Under the pieces are notes generated by a model, which ran no database searches, was not told the origin of the DNA, and saw only the letters and a list, made by a program, of their open reading frames with translations. 50,631 bases of DNA, taken from Pseudonocardia nigra (GTDB lineage: Bacteria; Actinomycetota; Actinomycetes; Mycobacteriales; Pseudonocardiaceae). Within the stretch, counting starts at the first letter, position 1, and each line of letters begins with the position of its first letter. The position numbers and the translations under genes were made by a program. Location: contig NZ_JAHKRK010000033.1 in NCBI RefSeq assembly GCF_019396355.1, forward strand, positions 1 to 50,631, read 5' to 3'. Below are positions 16,466-25,213 of the stretch, in pieces.

Positions 16466-17113
16466 TCAGGCGTCCGGCGGGAAACAGGCGCGACCGAAGG
16501 TGTCGGCGTAGACGATCTCCGCCACCGGAGCCCGGGTGAGCGTCGTGGGAAAGGGCCGTTCCGGGTAGCCGATCGCGATGTGCGCGGCGGTGATCATGTC
16601 GTCCGGGATCGCGAGCAGCTCGCGCACCTGCGGTTCCACCGTGCACAGCAACGTGGTCATCGCCGAGGCGACGCCCTCGCCGCGCAGCGCGAGGCAGAGG
16701 TTCTGCACCGTCGGGTAGATCGAGCCGCCACCGACCACGCTGAGCCTGCCGAGCCCGGTGTCGGTCGGGTACAACGCGGCCAGCTCGGCACACGCCACGA
16801 CGATCGCCGGTACCTCGGCGAGGTGCTCGGCGAAGTGGTCCGCGTCGCGCACCGACCGCGGGAGCCGCTCGTAGTCGATCCGGCCCCCGCTGCGCCGACC
16901 CAGATAGGCCTTCCACAGCGGGAGGTAGAGGTCGGCGAGGGCCTGCCTGCGGTCGGGGTCCCGGACGACCACCCAGCGCACGGGCTGCCGGTTGCCGCCC
17001 TGCGGCGCGAAGCGGGCGGCGTCGACCGCCCGGTGCAGCACCTCGTCGGGAACCGGGTCGGGCCGGAAGTAGCGGCAGGTTCCGGTCGTACGCATGGCCT
17101 CGGTCAGTTCCAT
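16466..17113 (-). CDS. Nitroreductase-family oxidoreductase
   Basis: This 215-aa flavoprotein of the nitroreductase fold starts MELTEAMRTTGTCRYFRPDP with the FMN phosphate-binding arginine region, has AARFAPQGGNRQPVRWVVV (the N-R-Q-P flavin motif), and ends GIG-type YPERPFPTTLTRAPVAEIVY. Such enzymes reduce nitro, quinone or related groups with NAD(P)H. The ATG at 17113 has GGAAGGG upstream; the longer frame to 17245 has no conserved sequence. It is divergent from the esterase gene. The physiological substrate is unknown. Confidence 0.85.
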   Translation of the reverse strand: MELTEAMRTTGTCRYFRPDPVPDEVLHRAVDAARFAPQGGNRQPVRWVVVRDPDRRQALADLYLPLWKAYLGRRSGGRIDYERLPRSVRDADHFAEHLAEVPAIVVACAELAALYPTDTGLGRLSVVGGGSIYPTVQNLCLALRGEGVASAMTTLLCTVEPQVRELLAIPDDMITAAHIAIGYPERPFPTTLTRAPVAEIVYADTFGRACFPPDA

Positions 17114-17265
17114 CGGCACCCTTCCGGTTCGGCGGCCTGCCGAGGCTAACGGGCCTCCGGACGGTCGTCGGGTCGGCGGGCGCGGGATCCCGACGCGTGG
17201 CGGATGACCCCCGCGCCGGTCGACGGGCACGATCAAGGAGATCACCCGACGCCGTGGAGGATGTT

Positions 17266-18015
17266 GTGACCTACGCCTTCGACCCCGAGCTCGCCGCCGC
17301 GCTGGCCGTGATGCCGTCGATCGACCTCACCGACCTGCCCACGGCACGGACGATGCTGTCCGAGGCGATCGCCGCGCTGCACACGCCCGACACCACGGGC
17401 GTGCAGGTGCGTGACGAGCTGGTCCCCGGCCCCGACGGCGACGTCCGGCTCCGCGTGTACACCCCGGACCGGCCCATCGCCCCCGCCTCTGTCTACAGCG
17501 TCCACGGCGGCGGGTTCATCGTGGGCGACCTCGACGGCGACCACGCCCGCAACCTGGTGATGGCGCGGGAGCTCGGGGTCGTCGTCGTGTCGGTGGACTA
17601 CCGGCTGGCGCCGGAACACCCGTACCCGGCGCCGCTCGAGGACTGCTACGCGGGGCTCGTCTGGACGGCCTTCACCGACACCCCACTGTGGAACCGGTCC
17701 AACGCGATCATCAGCTGGGACGCCTACCTGGGTCCGGGCAGGCGCGGCACGCCCGACGTCCCGATGTACGCGGCACCGGCACGGGCCACCGACCTCACCG
17801 GCCTCCCGCCGGCCTACGTCAGCGCGATGCAGTTCGACCCGCTGCGCGACGAGGACATCGCCTACGCCCAGGCCCTGCTGCTCGCGGGAGTGCCGGTGGA
17901 GCTGCACGTGTTCCCCGGGACGTTCCACGGCTCCGCGCTGGTGGAACAGGCCTGGGTCAGCCGCCGCGAGTCGGCCGAGGCGATCACCGTCCTCCGCCGG
18001 GCCCTGGATCTGTAG
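17266..18015 (+). CDS. HSL-family esterase lacking the nucleophile elbow (probably inactive)
   Basis: This 249-aa protein has the oxyanion-hole motif (SVHGGGFIVGDLDGD), the following VVSVDYRLAPEHPYPAPLED, and the C-terminal acid and base regions (FDPLRDEDIAYAQALLLAGV, FPGTFHGSALVEQA) of hormone-sensitive-lipase esterases. The GDSAGG serine elbow expected right after the segment DCYAGLVWTA is absent: the chain jumps straight to FTDTPLWNRSN, a part normally some 60-70 residues later. The frame is kept, so a protein may be made but should lack esterase activity. GTG 17266 follows GGAGG with five-base spacing. The deletion junction is about 17665-17675. Confidence 0.8.
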   Translation: MTYAFDPELAAALAVMPSIDLTDLPTARTMLSEAIAALHTPDTTGVQVRDELVPGPDGDVRLRVYTPDRPIAPASVYSVHGGGFIVGDLDGDHARNLVMARELGVVVVSVDYRLAPEHPYPAPLEDCYAGLVWTAFTDTPLWNRSNAIISWDAYLGPGRRGTPDVPMYAAPARATDLTGLPPAYVSAMQFDPLRDEDIAYAQALLLAGVPVELHVFPGTFHGSALVEQAWVSRRESAEAITVLRRALDL

Positions 18016-18241
18016 CGAGCCGGCGGACGACCCACACGACTGCGCACCGGAGAGCGGTTGCGGCGAACCGGGTGGCACGGAGCGCGCCCCCGGGCAGGCT
18101 GCGGAGGGTGCTGACCGTCCCGGCCGACGTGCTGCCCGCCCGGCGCCCGTGGTTCGTTCCGGTGGTGTGGACCGGCTGCCGGCCGACGTCCGGTACGCGG
18201 TGCGCACGGCGATCCCCACCGGATAGGCGGGCGGTGCGCCC

Positions 18242-18869
18242 TCAGCTGCCGTCCGGCACCAACAGCCCGCGCTGGTACCCGGCGGCGACGGCGGAGGCGC
18301 GGTCGCGCACCTCGAGCTTGGCGTAGATGTGCAGCAGGTGGGTCTTCACGGTGGCCTCGCTGATGAACAGCTGCCGCGCGGTCTCCCGGTTGGTCGACCC
18401 GGCCGCGACCAGCCGCAGCACCTCGAGCTCCCGGGCGCTCAGCGCGTCCTGAGCGGGTGCCCGGACCTGCCCCATCAGCCTGCCCGCGACCGCGGGCGAC
18501 AGCACGGGCTCGCCCCGGTGCGCGGCGCGCACGGCCCGCAGCAGCTCGTCGCGCGGGGTGTCCTTGAGCAGGTAGCCGGTGGCCCCCGCCTCGATCGCCG
18601 GGAGGACGTCGCGGTCGGTGTCGAACGTGGTGAGCACGAGCACCCGCACGCCCGGGGCGGTGCGCCGCAGCTGCGTGATCGCCTCGACCCCTCCCATCGT
18701 GGGCATCCGCAGGTCCATCAGCACGACGTCGACCGGCCTCGATCCGGGCCAGCGCCTCGGCGCCGTGCCCGGCCTCGCCCACGACCTCCATGTCGGGCTC
18801 GCCGTCGAGCACCCCCCGCAACCCGTCCCGGACGACGGGGTGATCGTCGACGATCAGGACCTTGATCAT
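18242..18869 (-). pseudogene. NarL/LuxR-family response regulator, frameshifted
   Basis: The receiver domain starts at ATG 18869 (MIKVLIVDDHPVVRDGLRGV) and reads to ALARIEA; the frame then changes and continues VDVVLMDLRMPTMGG with the phosphoacceptor Asp, the KDTP switch lysine, and a LuxR helix-turn-helix (LSAREL EVLRLVAAGSTNRE, ATVKTHLLHIYAKL). The whole span is 628 bases, one more than 209 codons, so one extra base near 18728-18736 explains the break. The ATG overlaps the kinase stop by four bases (18866-18869). A start inside the second frame would give a protein without the aspartate pocket. The shift could be a sequencing error. Confidence 0.8.
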
Positions 18870-20152
18870 GCGTGGACCTCCGCCGGGATCGCCGGCACGC
18901 TCGCGCTGACCGCCGTGCCCTCGCCCGGCGTGCTCTCCACCGTCAGGCGCCCCGACACCCGGCGCACCCGCTGTTCCATCCCCACCAGTCCGAACCCGGA
19001 GCCGTCGTCGGACGGCGGCGTCGCCGACACGGTGAATCCGCAGCCGTCGCCGCGCACATCGAGCACCACCACGTCGTCCATGTAGGACAGGGTGAGGCCG
19101 ATGCGGGTGGCGGCCGCGTGCTTGCCGACGTTGGCGAGCGACTCCTGGGCCACCCGGAACAGCGTGACCTCCAGATCGGGCAACAGCGGCCGCGGGTCGC
19201 CGGTGGTGTCGAGGAGCAGGTCGACGCCCGCCGTCTCGGCCCACGCCTTCGCCATCTCCGCGATCGCCTCGGGCAGCTGTGCGTCCGCGAGCTGCCCGGG
19301 GGCGAGCGCGTCGACCGAGCGGCGGGCCTCGGTGAGGCTCTCCCGGGCGAGCGCGGACGCGATGTCCATGTGCCGGCGGCGGGCGTCCGCGTCGTCGTCG
19401 ACCGCCCCGGCCGCCTCCAGCTGGGTGACGATCCCCGTCAGGCCCTGGGCGATTGTGTCGTGGATCTCCCGCGCCAGCCGCGCGCGCTCGTCGAGCACCC
19501 CGGCCTCGCGTGCCTGCGCCAGCAGCCGGACGTGCAGCGCGGCGTTCTCCTCCAGCGTCTCCGACAGCCGACGATTGGCCTCGTTCAGCTCCTCGATGAT
19601 TTCGCGGCGGCGCACGGACTGCTGCGAGGTGAGGATGCCGAAGTACGTGAAGCCACCCGCGACGACCGCGTTCACGGCCGTGATCCCGACGATCCCGAGG
19701 ACGCGCCCCGGCGTGACGGTGACGAGTGAGCCGCCCGTCAGCGAATGGGCGACGATCACTGCCGTGGCGATGATCCCGGCCCACCGCCACCGCCCGTGGA
19801 GGTAGGTGAACGAGCGCGGGTACGCGGACAGCGCCAGAAACGCGTAGAACGGCGAGAGGTAGGTGAGCACGGCCATGAGCACCAGCTGGCCGGCCATGTA
19901 GATCGCGCCCTCGCGCTCCCCCACAGGTCCACAGTCGACCCGCCGTAGCGTGAACCAGTACGCCCAGCCCGCCGTGACCGCCACGAGCGATCCCGTGACG
20001 AACCAGTACGACACGGTCGACGGCACCACGAACGGGGTGACGACCGTGCCGGCGGCGAGCCCGGCATAGGGCACGTAGCGGTCGATGAGCGAGTCGAGCC
20101 TGCGCTCCCGTTCGTCGAGCGTGTCGGCGAACGGGCTACCCGACCCGCTCAT
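18866..20152 (-). CDS. NarL-type sensor histidine kinase
   Basis: This 428-aa kinase has four or more membrane helices (residues about 27-172), a coiled-coil linker (VRRREIIEELNEANRRLSET), a HisKA_3 domain with phospho-accepting H231 in ARLAREIHDTIAQGL, and a HATPase_c domain: QESLANVGKHAAATRIGL (N box), DGCGF (G1) and SGFGLVGMEQRV (G2). There is no large extracytoplasmic domain, so it may sense membrane state, as DesK-like kinases do. It overlaps the response regulator by four bases and starts nine bases after the permease stop, so the ABC transporter and the two-component system form one operon. Confidence 0.92.
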   Translation of the reverse strand: MSGSGSPFADTLDERERRLDSLIDRYVPYAGLAAGTVVTPFVVPSTVSYWFVTGSLVAVTAGWAYWFTLRRVDCGPVGEREGAIYMAGQLVLMAVLTYLSPFYAFLALSAYPRSFTYLHGRWRWAGIIATAVIVAHSLTGGSLVTVTPGRVLGIVGITAVNAVVAGGFTYFGILTSQQSVRRREIIEELNEANRRLSETLEENAALHVRLLAQAREAGVLDERARLAREIHDTIAQGLTGIVTQLEAAGAVDDDADARRRHMDIASALARESLTEARRSVDALAPGQLADAQLPEAIAEMAKAWAETAGVDLLLDTTGDPRPLLPDLEVTLFRVAQESLANVGKHAAATRIGLTLSYMDDVVVLDVRGDGCGFTVSATPPSDDGSGFGLVGMEQRVRRVSGRLTVESTPGEGTAVSASVPAIPAEVHA

Positions 20153-20161
20153 CGCTCCCCC

Positions 20162-20940
20162 TCACTCCCACCGGAACAACCTAGCGGCCGCCGCCGTCGC
20201 CACGAGCGCGATCAGGGCCATCACGGCGAGCTGCAGCGGGGCGGCCCCCGTCGCCCGTCCAGGCGCCTTGGAAGCCCCCGGTGCCGGGAGGGACGAACTC
20301 CCCGATCCGGATGATCACGTCCGGCAGCAGGAACTTCGGCAGGTACACGCCGGCGAAGAACTGGGTGAGCATGAAGACGAGCGTGCCGATGCCGGTGGCC
20401 ACCCTGGCCCGCGGTGCGACGGCGGCGATGAGCAGCCCGAGCGCGAACACCGCCGACGTCCCGCACAGGAACGCCGTCGCGAAGCCGATCGGGTGGCGCG
20501 GCGCGGGCACGTCGAAGGCGAGCACGGCCACCGCCACCGTGAGCACGGTGCCGACCACCGCCGTCAGCAGGTTGACCAGCAGTCGCACCACGAGCACCGC
20601 GGCGGGGCTCATCGGCGTGGCCGACAGCCTGCAGGATGCCCCGCTCCCGGTAGGTGGCGAGGACGGTGGGCATGTTCTGCACACCGAGCACGGCGATGCT
20701 GATGGCGAGCATCGACGGGGCGAAGGCCTCGACGAACGTCGCGCCGCCGAACGCCGGGGACCGCTCGCGGAGCGCGGGGACGGCGCCCAGGCCGGCGAGG
20801 ATGACCGCGGGCAGGGCGACCCCGAGGGCCACGGCGAGCGGGTCGCGCAGGAACAGGCGGGTCTCGGCCACCGCCAGGGCGCGCAGGCCGCGCCCTCCGG
20901 TCGCCTGCCGGGTGCGGGGGGCGGTCATCGTCCGGGTCAT
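20162..20940 (-). pseudogene. ABC-2 type permease, two frameshifts
   Basis: The first part (ATG 20940, or 20928) reads MTRTMTAPRTRQATGGRGLR, then membrane segments and LATYRERGILQ. At about 20626-20634 the frame changes to LSATPMSPAAVLVVRLLVNL with further helices and FFAGVYLPKFLLPDVIIRIG. At a C5 run (20245-20249) it changes again to APLQLAVMALIALVATAAAA, ending RLFRWE at stop 20162-20164. Read across both shifts it is a complete permease of about 260 aa. It lies between its ATPase (11-base gap) and the kinase (nine-base gap). As written, the reading frame is broken twice; sequencing error is possible at the C run. Confidence 0.82.
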
Positions 20941-20951
20941 CGGTGCTGTCC

Positions 20952-21860
20952 TCAGTTCTCGGCCGGGCGGCCGGTCAGGGCGACGAACGCGTCGTCGAGG
21001 GTGGCCTGCTCCATGCGCAGATCGGCCGGGACGACCTGGTGGCGGGCCAGCGCCGAGGTCACGGCGTGCAACAGCTGGCCGGTGCCGGTGACCTCCACGT
21101 GCGGGCCGGTCCGGCGCACCGCCTCGACCTCGGGAAGCGCGGTGAGCAGCGCGTGGTCGAACGGGTGGGACGGGCGGAAGCGCAGCCGCTGGCCACCGCC
21201 GGCGCCTGCCACCAGCCCGGCAGGCGTGTCGAGCGCGACCACGCGCCCGCCGTCGATCACGGCGATCCGGTCGCAGAGCCGCTCGGCCTCCTCCATGAAG
21301 TGGGTGACGAGCACGACCGTGACGCCGGCGTCGCGGATCTGCTCGATCGCGGCCCAGGTGTCGCGGCGGGCCTGCGGGTCCAGGCCGGTGGTCAGCTCGT
21401 CGAGGATCGCGACGCGCGGGTTCCCGACCAGGGCGAGCACGATCGACAGCCGCTGCTTCTGCCCGCCCGACAGCGCGCCGAACGCGGCGTTTCGCTTCGG
21501 GCCGAGCCCCCACCGCTCGATCAGCTCGTCCGGGTCGCCGGGGTCGGGATAGAACGACGCGTACAGCCGCACGGCCTCGGCGACCCGCAGCTTCTCCGGC
21601 AGCTCGCTGGCCTGCAGCTGCACGCCGAGCACGCGGCGCAGGTCGGTGCGGTCGCGCTGCGGGTCGAGCCCCAGCACGGAGAGGGCCCCGCCGTCGGCGG
21701 CGCGCAGGCCCGCGACGCACTCGACGGTGGTGGTCTTGCCCGCGCCGTTCGGGCCGAGGATGCCGAAGATCTCCCCCTCGGCCACGGAGAACGACACGTC
21801 CTGGACGGCGACGTGGTCGCGGTACCGCTTGTGCAGCTGGCTCACCTCGATGACGGGCAT
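20952..21860 (-). CDS. ABC transporter ATP-binding protein (ABC-2 exporter)
   Basis: This 302-aa ATPase has Walker A GPNGAGKTT, signature LSGGQKQRL, Walker B VAILDELTTGLDP with the catalytic Glu, and the switch histidine in LVTHFMEEAE. The C-terminal 70 residues are a DUF4162-like regulatory tail. It belongs to the DrrA/Nod-type exporters that work with one ABC-2 permease, encoded next. The ATG at 21860 gives the normal N-terminus MPVIEVSQLHKRY; the frame is open further but without homology. Export substrate is unknown. Since the permease frame is broken, the transporter may be non-functional. Confidence 0.92.
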   Translation of the reverse strand: MPVIEVSQLHKRYRDHVAVQDVSFSVAEGEIFGILGPNGAGKTTTVECVAGLRAADGGALSVLGLDPQRDRTDLRRVLGVQLQASELPEKLRVAEAVRLYASFYPDPGDPDELIERWGLGPKRNAAFGALSGGQKQRLSIVLALVGNPRVAILDELTTGLDPQARRDTWAAIEQIRDAGVTVVLVTHFMEEAERLCDRIAVIDGGRVVALDTPAGLVAGAGGGQRLRFRPSHPFDHALLTALPEVEAVRRTGPHVEVTGTGQLLHAVTSALARHQVVPADLRMEQATLDDAFVALTGRPAEN

Positions 21861-21963
21861 GGCTCGATCGTGCTGCGCCTCGCGCCCGCGCGAATCGGTC
21901 TCGCGGCGGGGCCCGTACCGACCGAGGTGGAGCCGCAGATCCACCGATCGGTTGAGCCGCATC

Positions 21964-22084
21964 GGGCGACTCGCCTGTCCGTAAGGGGCGACTCACCGGT
22001 CCGAACCGGGCGACTCGCGGGCACGTCCGCGAGTCGCCCGTTCCTGACCCGCGAGTCGCCCGTTCCTGACCCGCGAGTCGCCCG
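21964..22084. repeat. Six-unit 22-bp inverted array
   Basis: GGGCGACTCG or a one-base variant begins at 21964, 21986 and 22008, a strict 22-base period. It is followed by the reverse-complement motif CGCGAGTCGCCCG in units starting at 22027, 22049 and 22071 (last one partial), again at 22 bases. The two 22-base units at 22027 and 22049 are identical. Together they form one large head-to-head palindrome between the divergent ABC ATPase and nei genes. Confidence 0.85.
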
Positions 22085-22094
22085 GCGGCCGCGC

Positions 22095-22100
22095 TACCGT
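22095..22100 (+). promoter_or_regulatory. -10 element of a leaderless nei promoter
   Basis: TACCGT fits TANNNT and ends six bases before the GTG start at 22107. No ribosome binding site is present. Confidence 0.6.
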
Positions 22101-22106
22101 CGGGAC

Positions 22107-22913
22107 GTGCCCGAGGGCGACACCGTGTACCTCACCGCCAGACGGCTGCGCGCCGCGCTGGCCGGGCAGCGGCTCGTGCACGGCGAGCTGCGGCACCCCC
22201 GCCTCGTCGACCACGACCTGGCCGGCCGCACCGTGCTCGACGTCGCCTCCGTGGGCAAGCACCTCTTCACCCGCTTCGACGACGGCCGCAGCCTGCACAG
22301 CCACCTGCGGATGGACGGGTCGTGGCACCTCTACCGGCCCGGGATGTCGTGGCAACGGCCCGCCCACCAGGCCCGCGCGGTGCTCACGACGGCCGAGCGC
22401 GTTGCCGTCGGGTTCGCGCTGCACGACCTGGAGCTGCTGCCGACGACGGAGGAGGACCGGCTCGTCGGGCACCTCGGCCCCGACCTCCTCGACCCGGCGT
22501 GGGGTCCCGAGCACGCCGCCGAGGCGCTGCGGCGCTTCACCGCGTGGGGGTCGAGTGAGCTCGGCCTGGTGCTGCTCGAGCAGCGGGTGATGGCGGGCGT
22601 CGGAAACCTCTACAAGACCGAGGTGTGCTTCCTGCTCGGCCACTCGCCGTGGACGCTTGTGCGGGACGTGCCCGAGCCGGCCGCGGCCATCGGCCTGTCC
22701 CGGGACCTGCTGCTGCGCAACGCCGACCGGCCGCACCAGTCCACCACCGGCGAGCTCGGGCGCGGGCGGCAGCACTGGGTGTTCGAGCGCGGTGGGCAAC
22801 GCTGCCGGCGCTGCGGCACCCGGATCCGCACGGCGGAGCAGGGCAACGGGATCTACGCCCGGATCGCGTACTGGTGCCCGCGGTGCCAGCCCGGCCCGTC
22901 GCCCCGCCGCTGA
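22107..22913 (+). CDS. nei: Endonuclease VIII-type DNA glycosylase (Nei/Fpg family)
   Basis: This 268-aa bifunctional DNA glycosylase/AP lyase removes oxidised bases. It starts PEGDTVYLTARRL, with the catalytic proline and glutamate right after the initiator, as in actinobacterial Nei2. VGKHLFTRFDDGRSLHSHLR holds the conserved lysine, and the helix-two-turn-helix contains QRVMAGVGNLYKTEVCFL. The C-terminal zinc finger has four cysteines: CRRCGTRI and, after NGIYARIAYW, CPRC. The GTG at 22107 is fixed by the catalytic N-terminus. It converges on pspA across a perfect hairpin. Confidence 0.92.
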   Translation: MPEGDTVYLTARRLRAALAGQRLVHGELRHPRLVDHDLAGRTVLDVASVGKHLFTRFDDGRSLHSHLRMDGSWHLYRPGMSWQRPAHQARAVLTTAERVAVGFALHDLELLPTTEEDRLVGHLGPDLLDPAWGPEHAAEALRRFTAWGSSELGLVLLEQRVMAGVGNLYKTEVCFLLGHSPWTLVRDVPEPAAAIGLSRDLLLRNADRPHQSTTGELGRGRQHWVFERGGQRCRRCGTRIRTAEQGNGIYARIAYWCPRCQPGPSPRR

Positions 22914-22928
22914 CTCTGCGACTCGATC

Positions 22929-22968
22929 GTGAGTGGAGAACGTCGCCACGGCGACGTTCTCCACTCAC
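22929..22968. terminator. Perfect 19-bp hairpin between nei and pspA
   Basis: The arms GTGAGTGGAGAACGTCGCC (22929-22947) and its exact complement (22950-22968) are separated by two bases. It lies between convergent genes and probably ends transcription in both directions; no U-run follows, as is common in actinobacteria. A protein-binding role is also possible. Confidence 0.7.
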
Positions 22969-22974
22969 GGGCCG

Positions 22975-23796
22975 TCAGGCGGTTCCGGGCTGCTGCTGCT
23001 TGTTCAGCTGCGGCTGCGCGGGCTGCGCAGGCTGGGTGGCCTGGTCGCCCGAGGTGACCTCACCGGCCACCGGGTTGCCGTGCAGCGAAGCACGGATCTG
23101 CTCGAGCCGGCTCGCCCCCGCCATGTCCACGGTGGACTGCTGGACCTCGAGCATCCGGCCCTGCACCGAGTTCTGGGCCAGCTCGGCGGAACCGATGGCG
23201 TTGGCGTAGCGCCGCTCGATCTTGTCGCGGACCTCCTCGAGCGACGGGGTGTTGCCCGGCGCCGCGAGCTCGCTCATCTGTCGCAGCGATGCCGAGGCCT
23301 GCTCCTGCATCTTCGCCTGCTCGAGCTGGCTGAGCAGCTTCGTGCGCTCGGCGATCTTCTGCTGCAGCATCATCGAGTTGCGCTCGACGGCCTGCTTGGC
23401 CTGCGTGGCCGCCTGGATCGACTGGTCGTGCAGCGTCTTGAGGTCCTCGACCGACTGCTCGGCGGTGACGAGCTGCGTGGCGAACGCCTGCGCGGACTGC
23501 TCGTACTGCTGGGCCTTGGTCTCGTCACCGGCGGCGCGGGCCTGATCGGCGAGCACGAGCGCCTGCCGGGCCGACGACTGCAGCTTCTCGATCTCGCCGA
23601 GCTGCCGGTTGAGCTTCATCTCCAGCTGGCGCTGGTTGCCGATCACGGCCGCCGCCTGCTGGGACAGCGCCTGGTGCTGCCGCTGGGCGTCCTCGATGGC
23701 CTGCTGGATCTGCACCTTCGGGTCGGCGTACTCGTCGACCTTGGACGAGAACAGCGCCATCATGTACTTCCAGGCCTTCACGAACGGACTGGCCAT
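22975..23796 (-). CDS. pspA: Phage-shock protein A (PspA/IM30 family)
   Basis: This 273-aa protein is an almost continuous amphipathic coiled coil with the PspA N-terminus [20 protein letters not shown], and body motifs such as [20 protein letters not shown]. It binds stressed inner membrane and supports its integrity, forming ESCRT-III-like assemblies. The last 40 residues are Gln/Pro-rich ([15 protein letters not shown]), an extension beyond the usual core. It lies downstream of clgR on the same strand, as in mycobacteria, where ClgR activates pspA. No separate PspM-like gene is visible in the 250-base gap between them. Confidence 0.93.
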   Translation of the reverse strand: MASPFVKAWKYMMALFSSKVDEYADPKVQIQQAIEDAQRQHQALSQQAAAVIGNQRQLEMKLNRQLGEIEKLQSSARQALVLADQARAAGDETKAQQYEQSAQAFATQLVTAEQSVEDLKTLHDQSIQAATQAKQAVERNSMMLQQKIAERTKLLSQLEQAKMQEQASASLRQMSELAAPGNTPSLEEVRDKIERRYANAIGSAELAQNSVQGRMLEVQQSTVDMAGASRLEQIRASLHGNPVAGEVTSGDQATQPAQPAQPQLNKQQQPGTA

Positions 23797-24045
23797 CTCT
23801 TCCGCCTACCTCCGGGTGCCGTGTGCCACCGCCGTCTGGATTACCCGTCGCTCGGACCGGCCGCCGGTGCGTTTCTCGCCCCATCGTGGCACCGGACCGG
23901 CGAGGCTTCCACCGCTCGCAGACGATATCGGGGATCTTCCGGAGCACGCGGTCGGGGCGACCCGGAGGTCAGGGCCTCGCCGGGGCCGTTGCCGAGGCGC
24001 GCGAGGGCGCCCGCACGGCACCGGCGGACCACCCGTGCCGGTGGT

Positions 24046-24483
24046 TCAGGCGGCGGCGCAGACCGGCCCGACGGACGCCAGGCCGACGGGCTGGGGAGAC
24101 GCAGGCTGGGGCGCGACGGGGTGCGCCGCCGGCCCGATCGGGGTGAGCGGCAGCGCGGGGCCGTCGTCCCCGGCACCGGCGAGCCGCAGGTCCATGTGGC
24201 GCAGGCCCACGGGGTGGCGCAGGCGGGCCGCGTCGGCGGCGGCGATCGCGTCGGCCGCCATCGCCTCGGCGGCCTCGGAGAGCAGCTCGTGCAGCGCGAT
24301 GTCCAGCGCCTCGCAGATCGCGGCGAGCAGCTCGCTGGAGGGCTCCTTGCGGCCGCGTTCCACCTCGGACAGGTACCCCAGGCTCACCCTGGCCCGCCGC
24401 GACACCTCGCGCAGCGTCCGGCGCCGGGCGGTGCGGGCTCGCCGCAGGCTGCCACCGATCGCCTCTCGCATCAGCACAGCCAT
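24046..24483 (-). CDS. clgR: Transcriptional activator ClgR (XRE family)
   Basis: This 145-aa protein has an XRE helix-turn-helix: [20 protein letters not shown] followed by [19 protein letters not shown]. This [12 protein letters not shown] segment is typical of ClgR, the activator of Clp protease and, in mycobacteria, of psp genes. The C-terminal half is Ala/Pro-rich, longer than the conserved core. ATG 24483 follows GAGGAGG with seven-base spacing. A ClgR-like box sits about 93 bases upstream, suggesting autoregulation. pgsA lies just upstream and pspA downstream. Confidence 0.9.
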   Translation of the reverse strand: MAVLMREAIGGSLRRARTARRRTLREVSRRARVSLGYLSEVERGRKEPSSELLAAICEALDIALHELLSEAAEAMAADAIAAADAARLRHPVGLRHMDLRLAGAGDDGPALPLTPIGPAAHPVAPQPASPQPVGLASVGPVCAAA

Positions 24484-24575
24484 CGAAGAACCTCCTCCTC
24501 GCCCACCGGCCGGCACCGGTGAGATCACCGTACCGAGAAGCGGCGCCGCGCGTCGCCGGACCGGGCTCCCCGGGC

Positions 24576-24592
24576 GTACGCCCACGGCGAAC
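24576..24592 (-). promoter_or_regulatory. Candidate ClgR operator upstream of clgR
   Basis: The minus strand reads GTTCGCC-GTG-GGCGTAC, a 17-base palindrome with one mismatch. It closely resembles the corynebacterial ClgR box (CGCY-N3-RGCG core). It lies in the gap between the pgsA stop and the clgR start, so self-activation of clgR is likely. The consensus is from memory. Confidence 0.5.
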
Positions 24593-24601
24593 ACGACCGC
24601 T

Positions 24602-25213
24602 TCAGGGTGACGCGTCGGGCAGCGCCGAGGCCGCCGCCCGCAGGCGCAGCGCGCGCAGGATGTAGTCCAGCCCGGTGCCGACGGTGAGCGCGACGGCCGC
24701 CGCGAGCACCGTCCAGCGCAGCGCCGTGATCGCGTCCGCCGCGCCGAGCAGCTCGGTGAGCGGGAGCAGGTAGAGCCCGATGGCCAGGGACTGCACGAGC
24801 GTCTTGGCCTTGCCCCCGCGGCTGGCCGGGATGATCCCGTGGCGCAGCACCCAGAACCGCAGGAGGGTGATGCCGACCTCCCGGCCCATGATCACGAGGG
24901 TGACCCACCAGCCCAGCAGGCCGATCGCCGAGAGGCCGATCAGCGCGGCGCCGGTGAGCGCCTTGTCGGCGATCGGGTCGGCGATCGTGCCGAACGCGGT
25001 GACCAGACCCCGCTTGCGCGCCAGCTCGCCGTCGAACCGATCGGTGATCGCCGCCAGTGCGAAGACCCCGAACGCACCCAGCCGCCAGCCCGTGTCCGTG
25101 CCGCCCTCGGCGAGCAGCGCCGCGAGGAACACCGGGACGAGCAGCAGCCGCACCCCGGTGAGCACGTTGGCGATGTTCAGCAGCGGCGGCTGCTCGGCGG
25201 AGGCAGAGCTCAC
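24602..25213 (-). CDS. pgsA: CDP-alcohol phosphatidyltransferase (PgsA-like)
   Basis: This 203-aa membrane protein makes phosphatidylglycerol phosphate from CDP-diacylglycerol and glycerol-3-phosphate, or a related product. The CDP-alcohol motif is complete: D-R-F-D-G-E-L-A-R at about residues 58-66, then G, D79 and D83 (TIADPIADK). Four to six membrane helices are predicted. The GTG start overlaps the rimO stop by GTGA (25210-25213), implying translational coupling. It corresponds in position to M. tuberculosis pgsA3 beside clgR and argA. Residue differences that separate true PgsA from its paralogues were not checked. Confidence 0.88.
   Translation of the reverse strand: MSSASAEQPPLLNIANVLTGVRLLLVPVFLAALLAEGGTDTGWRLGAFGVFALAAITDRFDGELARKRGLVTAFGTIADPIADKALTGAALIGLSAIGLLGWWVTLVIMGREVGITLLRFWVLRHGIIPASRGGKAKTLVQSLAIGLYLLPLTELLGAADAITALRWTVLAAAVALTVGTGLDYILRALRLRAAASALPDASP

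Noticed and set aside
18016..18241. Small gene between esterase and response regulator
   Set aside because: Short frames occur on both strands but none has a start with a binding site or conserved sequence.
18242..18724. Stand-alone 160-aa LuxR-type protein
   Set aside because: The frame starts inside a receiver domain whose first third lies in another frame at 18869. It is one gene broken by a frameshift.
21964..22084. CRISPR array
   Set aside because: Units repeat every 22 bases with no unique spacers, and half are inverted. A CRISPR array has direct repeats with variable spacers of about 30-40 bases.
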